Source: Pseudomonadota bacterium
GTDB lineage: Bacteria; Pseudomonadota; Gammaproteobacteria; Burkholderiales; Rhodocyclaceae
Length of the DNA: 10,650 nucleotides
Assembly: GCA_030917225.1 (NCBI GenBank)
Contig: JAUPVD010000030.1
Location: 1-10,650 of the forward strand
Direction of reading: 5' to 3'
The first letter of the stretch is position 1. The number at the start of each line of letters is the position of its first letter. The notes under the pieces are model-generated. The model was given only the letters and a program-made list of their open reading frames with translations. It ran no database searches and had not been told where the DNA came from. Positions 7,290 through 10,650 of the stretch are shown here, in pieces. The position numbers and the translations under genes are program-made.

Positions 7290-7336
7290 GTAAGCGAAGT
7301 TTGTTTACGACGCGGCGAATTGTAAAGCTTTGTAAG
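7290..7336. promoter_or_regulatory. OmpR/CpxR-like binding sites in the divergent control region
   Basis: GTAAA (7322-7326), five bases, then GTAAG (7332-7336) form a direct repeat with a 10-bp period. This matches the arrangement of the CpxR box (GTAAA-N5-GTAAA) with one mismatch and is the general form bound by OmpR/PhoB-family regulators. Two further half-sites lie upstream: GTAAG at 7290-7294 and GTAAA on the other strand at 7308-7304. The region separates ompR (plus) from the envelope cluster (minus), so the box could act on both. On the minus strand TTTACA (7326-7321) inside it is 5 of 6 to a -35 element, but no convincing -10 was found. Confidence 0.5.
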
Positions 7337-7379
7337 CGCGAATATCTCAAACCCGCCAACTTCGGCTAGCATTTGCCCC

Positions 7380-8096
7380 ATGAGCCAAAAGAGAATCCTG
7401 GTTGTCGATGACGACCTCCGCCTGCGTGAACTGCTGATCCGCTATCTCGGCGAGCAGGGCTTTGCCGTCAAGGGCGCCGAAAACGGCGGCGTCATGGACA
7501 AGAGCCTGATGCGCGAAAGCTTCGATCTGATCGTGCTCGACCTGATGATGCCGGGCGAAGACGGCCTGTCGATCTGCCGCCGCCTGCGTGCTGCCGAACC
7601 ACAGCAGGCGATCATCATGCTCACTGCCAAGGGCGACGAGATCGACCGCATCGTCGGCCTGGAAATGGGCGCCGACGACTACCTGCCGAAACCCTTCAAC
7701 CCGCGCGAACTGCTCGCCCGCATCCAGGCCGTCCTGCGCCGGCGCGGCGGCAGTGCACCGGGGGCACCGGCCACGGAAGAAAAGGTGGTCGGTTTCGCCA
7801 ACATCGAGGTCGATCTGGCCGCCCGCACGCTCAAGCGCGACGACGAGCACCTGCCACTGACCACCGGCGAATTCGCCGTACTCAAGGTCATGCTGCAACA
7901 CCCGCGCCAGCCGCTGTCGCGCGACCGCCTGAAGACGCTGGCGCGTGGCCGCGAACAGGGCCCGTTCGACCGGGCCATCGACGTACAGGTGTCGCGCCTG
8001 CGCAAGCTGATCGAACCGGACCCGGCCAACCCGCGCTACATCCAGACGGTGTGGGGTTTCGGCTACGTGTTCATTCCGGATGGAAAAGAGAAGTGA
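7380..8096 (+). CDS. ompR: OmpR-family response regulator
   Basis: 238 residues, close to the length of E. coli OmpR (239). The receiver domain (about 4-118) has the acidic pocket D10-D12, phospho-acceptor D54 in IVLDLMMPGEDG (51-62), T82 and K104 in KPFNPRELL. A linker (about 120-138) leads to a winged-helix DNA-binding domain (about 139-234) with TTGEFAVLKVML (161-172) and the recognition region VQVSRLRKLIEPDPANPRYI followed by QTVWGFGYVF. It is expected to be phosphorylated by the kinase encoded next and to control envelope or osmolarity genes. No Shine-Dalgarno precedes the ATG; a weak -10-like TAGCAT (7367-7372) lies seven bases before it, so a leaderless or coregulator-dependent start is possible. 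The exact orthology (OmpR against another OmpR-type regulator) rests on the length, the EnvZ-like partner and sequence style. Confidence 0.88.
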   Translation: MSQKRILVVDDDLRLRELLIRYLGEQGFAVKGAENGGVMDKSLMRESFDLIVLDLMMPGEDGLSICRRLRAAEPQQAIIMLTAKGDEIDRIVGLEMGADDYLPKPFNPRELLARIQAVLRRRGGSAPGAPATEEKVVGFANIEVDLAARTLKRDDEHLPLTTGEFAVLKVMLQHPRQPLSRDRLKTLARGREQGPFDRAIDVQVSRLRKLIEPDPANPRYIQTVWGFGYVFIPDGKEK

Positions 8097-8105
8097 AGCA
8101 GCAAT

Positions 8106-8255
8106 ACTTTCACCACGAAGCGCACGAAGGACACGAAGAAAGCGTCATTTTTCTGTCATCCGGCGCGACCGCGAGAATTGTTTCACAGCGCACATCCAGC
8201 CAGCTTTGTTTTCCTTCGTGACCTTCGCGTCCTTCGTGGTTATCTGAACTTTCAC
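8106..8255. repeat. Inverted-repeat element of CACGAAGnn units between ompR and envZ
   Basis: The left arm (8113-8138) and right arm (8214-8239) are inverted copies matching at 22 of 26 positions. Each arm is itself made of three tandem 9-bp units: CACGAAGCG, CACGAAGGA, CACGAAGAA at 8114-8140, and the complementary type at 8214-8240. The 75-bp centre (8139-8213) encodes no evident product. The 8-bp word ACTTTCAC occurs on both sides (8106-8113 and 8248-8255), as a target-site duplication would, although the right copy stands eight bases beyond the arm. From memory such CACGAAG repeats are scattered in many bacterial genomes. It fills nearly all of the ompR-envZ gap and could fold into a long stem in the mRNA. 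Confidence 0.7.
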
Positions 8256-8256
8256 G

Positions 8257-9582
8257 ATGAATCTACTCCCGCGTACCCTGCTGGTCCGCACCTTCCTGCT
8301 GGTCAGCGCGCTCATCGTGATGACGGTCAGCATCTGGGCAACCCTGTTCGAGTTCGCCTCGCGCGAGCCGCGGGCGCGGCAACTGGCGCAATTGACGGCA
8401 AGTGCGGCCAATCTGACGCTGGCCGCATTGATTGCCGCCGACCCGACCAAGCGCCGCGACCTGCTCATCGAACTCTCGGAACGTGAAGGCATCCGCCTCT
8501 ACCCGGCAGAACCGGAAGACGTGATCGAAGCGCTGCCGGATGACGGTTTCTACGAAATGTTCCGCACCGAGATCCGCAAAATGCTCGGTTCGCACACCCG
8601 GCTGGCATTTGCGGTCAACGGCGAAGAAGGTATCTGGGCCAGCTTCCAGCTTGACGACAGCGAGGACGATGAGTTCTGGGTGATGCTGCCGCGCGAACGT
8701 GCCGACCGCGATTTCCCCTGGCACTGGCTGAACTGGGGTGCCGCCTCCCTGGCGCTGGCGCTGTTTGTGGCCTGGTGGATCGTTTCGCGCGTCACACGGC
8801 CCTTGCGGGCACTGGCGGCGGCAGCCGCCGAAGTCGGGCGCGGCCGCAACCCGGAGCCGGTTGCCGTCACCGGCGCCGATGAATTGAAGCAGGTGGCATC
8901 GGCCTTCAACCAGATGTCGGACGACCTCTCGCGCATCGAGACCGAACGCGCCGAAGTGCTCGCCGGCATCTCGCACGATCTGCGTACGCCGCTGGCCCGG
9001 CTAAGGCTGGAAGCGGAAATGTCGGTGCCCGACGCCAGCGCGCGCGAAGCCATCACAGCCGACATCGAACAGATGGACGCGATCATCGCCCAGTTCCTCG
9101 ATTACGCCCGCGCCAGTTCGGACGAAGCAATGGCTGCAACCGACATTCGGCAGTTGCTGGAAGAGATCGCCGCCCGCTACGCCCGCTTGGGCGCACCGCT
9201 GCAGCTGGACTACCAGGCGCTGCCAGAAATTGCGGAGACGATGCTGCGGCCACTGGCGATTCGCCGGGCGATCGGCAATCTGATCGAGAATGCCAGGAAA
9301 TATGGTGGCGGCGAAATAACGCTGGCGGCGGCGATGACCCGGAATCAGCTGAGCATCGAAGTCAACGATCGCGGGCCGGGCATACCGGTCGAAGAGGTCG
9401 AGCGCATGAAACAGCCTTTCACGCGCCTCGAAAATGCCCGTACCGATGCCAAGGGCACCGGCCTCGGGCTGGCCATCGTCGAGCGGATCGCGAAATTGCA
9501 CGGTGGCGTGCTGGAACTGCTGCCGCGTGAAGGCGGGGGCATGACTGCGGCGCTTCGCCTGCCGCTGCAGGCAGCGAAATAA
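8257..9582 (+). CDS. envZ: EnvZ-like sensor histidine kinase
   Basis: 441 residues (E. coli EnvZ has 450). Topology: TM1 about 8-30, periplasmic sensor loop about 31-158, TM2 about 159-177, HAMP about 177-229, HisKA with phospho-acceptor H240 in GISHDLRTPLARLRLEAEM (237-255), and an HATPase_c domain about 335-438 with the N box NLIENARKYG (341-350), G1 NDRGPGIP (370-377), F box PFTRLENAR (387-395) and G2 GTGLGLAIV (400-408). It autophosphorylates H240 and passes the phosphate to the OmpR-type regulator upstream. The periplasmic loop is acidic in places (LDDSEDDEF, 132-140). The start fits the family (short basic N-terminus before TM1), but there is no Shine-Dalgarno in the 17 bases between the repeat element and the ATG, which may depress or regulate its translation. 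It converges on thpR, 34 bp away, with no clear terminator between them. Confidence 0.92.
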   Translation: MNLLPRTLLVRTFLLVSALIVMTVSIWATLFEFASREPRARQLAQLTASAANLTLAALIAADPTKRRDLLIELSEREGIRLYPAEPEDVIEALPDDGFYEMFRTEIRKMLGSHTRLAFAVNGEEGIWASFQLDDSEDDEFWVMLPRERADRDFPWHWLNWGAASLALALFVAWWIVSRVTRPLRALAAAAAEVGRGRNPEPVAVTGADELKQVASAFNQMSDDLSRIETERAEVLAGISHDLRTPLARLRLEAEMSVPDASAREAITADIEQMDAIIAQFLDYARASSDEAMAATDIRQLLEEIAARYARLGAPLQLDYQALPEIAETMLRPLAIRRAIGNLIENARKYGGGEITLAAAMTRNQLSIEVNDRGPGIPVEEVERMKQPFTRLENARTDAKGTGLGLAIVERIAKLHGGVLELLPREGGGMTAALRLPLQAAK

Positions 9583-9616
9583 CTGGTTAGCCGATTAGCC
9601 GGCTCGAAGCAGGCGA

Positions 9617-10159
9617 TTAATTCAGCGGCCAGCGGGCCACGGTTTCGTAGGCAGAGCCACGGTCGGAAGGCCAGGATTTGGCCAGCACGAATTCCGCAGC
9701 CGACCATTCCACGGCCGGCAACTCCGGCAACGCGCCCGGATGCAGCAGTTTGCGCAGCAGGGTCACGTGAGGAAGGAAAGGCTTTGCGTCGGTCAGGAAG
9801 CCGGCTTTCACCAGCAGGTCCTGCAACTCGGCCGCCAACGCGGAGAGCGCCGGATCCGGCTCCTTCGTGCCCGCCCACAGGATGTGATTATGGTTCCAGA
9901 AACCCAGGCGATCGAGACGAACCGGTGCCTTCTGGAGCTTGAATTCTGCCGCCACCTTTTGCAGTTCGACAAGGCGCCGCTCGGGAACTTCGCCAAGGAA
10001 GGCCAAAGTGATATGCAGTGCGTCTTCGCGCATCAAGCGGCCGCCACAGCGACCAACAACGCCACCGGCAACGGTGTGCAGTTTCTTGGCAGCATCGACC
10101 GGCAGCCACAGCGCAAAGAAGAAACGGGCTCCGGGCGGTACGACGATCTCAGTCGACAT
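9617..10159 (-). CDS. thpR: RNA 2',3'-cyclic phosphodiesterase (LigT/2H family)
   Basis: 180 residues, usual length for the family. ThpR hydrolyses RNA 2',3'-cyclic phosphate ends to 2'-phosphates and can ligate tRNA half-molecules in vitro. The two catalytic HxT motifs of 2H phosphoesterases are present: HITL at 49-52 (in [12 protein letters not shown]) and HVTL at 131-134 (in PHVTLLRK). The N-terminal [10 protein letters not shown] strand is also typical. The ATG at 10159 is chosen; it overlaps the end of ispF by 11 bases, suggesting coupled translation. A TTG at 10189 would add ten residues inside ispF and has a poorly spaced purine-rich stretch before it, so it is less likely. Confidence 0.9.
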   Translation of the reverse strand: MSTEIVVPPGARFFFALWLPVDAAKKLHTVAGGVVGRCGGRLMREDALHITLAFLGEVPERRLVELQKVAAEFKLQKAPVRLDRLGFWNHNHILWAGTKEPDPALSALAAELQDLLVKAGFLTDAKPFLPHVTLLRKLLHPGALPELPAVEWSAAEFVLAKSWPSDRGSAYETVARWPLN

Positions 10160-10628
10160 TGGTAATGAGCACCACGGCTTCCGCCGCAATCCCCTCCCCC
10201 CTTCCGGTGAAGCCCAGTCGTTCGGATGTCTTCGCTTTCACATTTACCTCGCCACTTGCGATCATCAGATCCGCAGCGATGTTCTCAACCATCTGCGGGA
10301 TGTAAGGTGCCATCTTGGGCTGTTGCGCGACGATTGTCGAATCGACGTTCACCACCCGCCAGCCGGCCTGCGCCAGAAGCCCGACGGTGGCCCGCAGCAA
10401 GACCCGGCTGTCAGCGCCTTGCCAGCGCTCGTCGGTGTCCGGGAAGTGGCGGCCGATATCGCCCAAGGCCGCAGCGCCGATCAGCGCATCGGTGACGGCG
10501 TGCAGCAGCACGTCCGCATCGGAATGGCCGAGCAGACCCTTGTCGTGGGGAATATCGACACCACCGATGATCATCTTCCGACCCGGCACCAGCGCGTGCA
10601 CGTCGAAACCTTGACCGATGCGAATCAT
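10149..10628 (-). CDS. ispF: 2-C-methyl-D-erythritol 2,4-cyclodiphosphate synthase
   Basis: 159 residues, full length. IspF converts CDP-ME 2-phosphate to MEcPP with release of CMP in the non-mevalonate isoprenoid pathway, as a cytoplasmic homotrimer with Zn and a divalent metal. Visible signatures: [10 protein letters not shown] with zinc ligands D9 and H11, [18 protein letters not shown] (32-50) with the third zinc ligand in the HSDADV segment, GDIGRHFPD, and [15 protein letters not shown] near the C-terminus. AGGAG lies six bases before the ATG. It overlaps the tail of an upstream gene by four bases (ATGA) and thpR by 11 bases, so it is the middle of a tightly packed minus-strand operon. 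Confidence 0.96.
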   Translation of the reverse strand: MIRIGQGFDVHALVPGRKMIIGGVDIPHDKGLLGHSDADVLLHAVTDALIGAAALGDIGRHFPDTDERWQGADSRVLLRATVGLLAQAGWRVVNVDSTIVAQQPKMAPYIPQMVENIAADLMIASGEVNVKAKTSERLGFTGRGEGIAAEAVVLITNVD

Positions 10629-10650
10629 CTGTCTCTCCTGGCAAACAGAA
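10625..10650 (-). CDS. C-terminal end of an upstream gene, probably ispD (partial)
   Basis: Upstream of ispF one frame reads LFARRDR then TGA (10627-10625), overlapping the ispF ATG as ATGA. Such an overlap is typical of ispD-ispF, where IspD makes the CDP-ME that feeds IspE and then IspF. Only seven codons are inside the window, so neither the identity nor the coding frame can be proven from this sequence. The ispF ribosome binding site lies within these codons. Confidence 0.4.

Noticed and set aside
6667..7293. Plus-strand frame of 208 codons across the small secreted-protein genes
   Set aside because: Opposite two minus-strand genes with signal or membrane segments, a good ribosome site and an ATGA junction; no domain recognised.
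7320..7348. TTGTAA-N17-TATCTC as a plus-strand promoter for ompR
   Set aside because: The -10 matches only 3 of 6; too weak to list without 5'-end data, though an activator-dependent promoter here remains possible.
8145..8492. Minus-strand frame of 115 codons reading TTKDAKVTKE
   Set aside because: The Lys/Thr/Asp peptide is just the CACGAAG-type repeat translated; the frame spans the repeat and the start of envZ and has no support as a gene.
8263..8976. Minus-strand open frame of 237 codons opposite envZ
   Set aside because: Mirror of the kinase reading frame; the plus-strand product has every histidine kinase motif.
9587..9601. TTAGCCG repeated twice in the envZ-thpR gap
   Set aside because: A 7-bp duplication in a 34-bp gap is too short to interpret, and it forms no terminator with a T-run on either strand.

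Overview
This is a GC-rich, densely coding bacterial window. Gene content and protein style (OmpR/EnvZ pair, IspF-ThpR, DUF1800/DUF1501 pair, a very large CheR/PAS/GGDEF/EAL protein) suggest a betaproteobacterium, most likely of the Rhodocyclales type (Dechloromonas, Azonexus or Accumulibacter relatives). That placement is inferred from protein flavour only; no rRNA or other marker gene is present.

Layout from left to right. (1) 50-3991, minus: one 1313-residue protein joining a CheR-type methyltransferase, a coiled coil, four PAS-like domains, a GGDEF domain and an EAL domain. A promoter-like sequence lies so close to its start codon that the mRNA may be leaderless. (2) 4052-7235, minus: a compact cluster read from right to left as a previously unmarked 43-residue small ORF, a 99-residue secreted Pro/Gln-rich protein (ATGA overlap), a DUF1800 protein, and a Tat-exported DUF1501 protein whose ribosome binding site overlaps the DUF1800 stop codon. 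(3) 7236-7379: a 144-bp divergent control region with OmpR/CpxR-like half-sites and a small repeat/hairpin. (4) 7380-9582, plus: an OmpR-type response regulator and an EnvZ-type histidine kinase, separated by a 160-bp gap largely filled by an inverted-repeat element built of 9-bp CACGAAGnn units. (5) 9617-10650, minus, converging on envZ: thpR (RNA 2',3'-cyclic phosphodiesterase), ispF (isoprenoid synthesis), and the last codons of an upstream gene, probably ispD.

How the parts may work together: the two-component system and the exported-protein cluster share a divergent control region carrying tandem GTAAA-N5-GTAAG sites, so the regulator plausibly controls itself and the envelope cluster. 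That is inference. The c-di-GMP protein appears to have its own promoter. The ispF-thpR group is ordinary housekeeping. No RNA genes, CRISPR array, transposase or phage genes were seen, and no gene-free stretch exceeds 300 bases. The items most worth a second look are the inverted-repeat element between ompR and envZ, the 43-residue small ORF, the shared regulator box and the CheR-to-c-di-GMP fusion.
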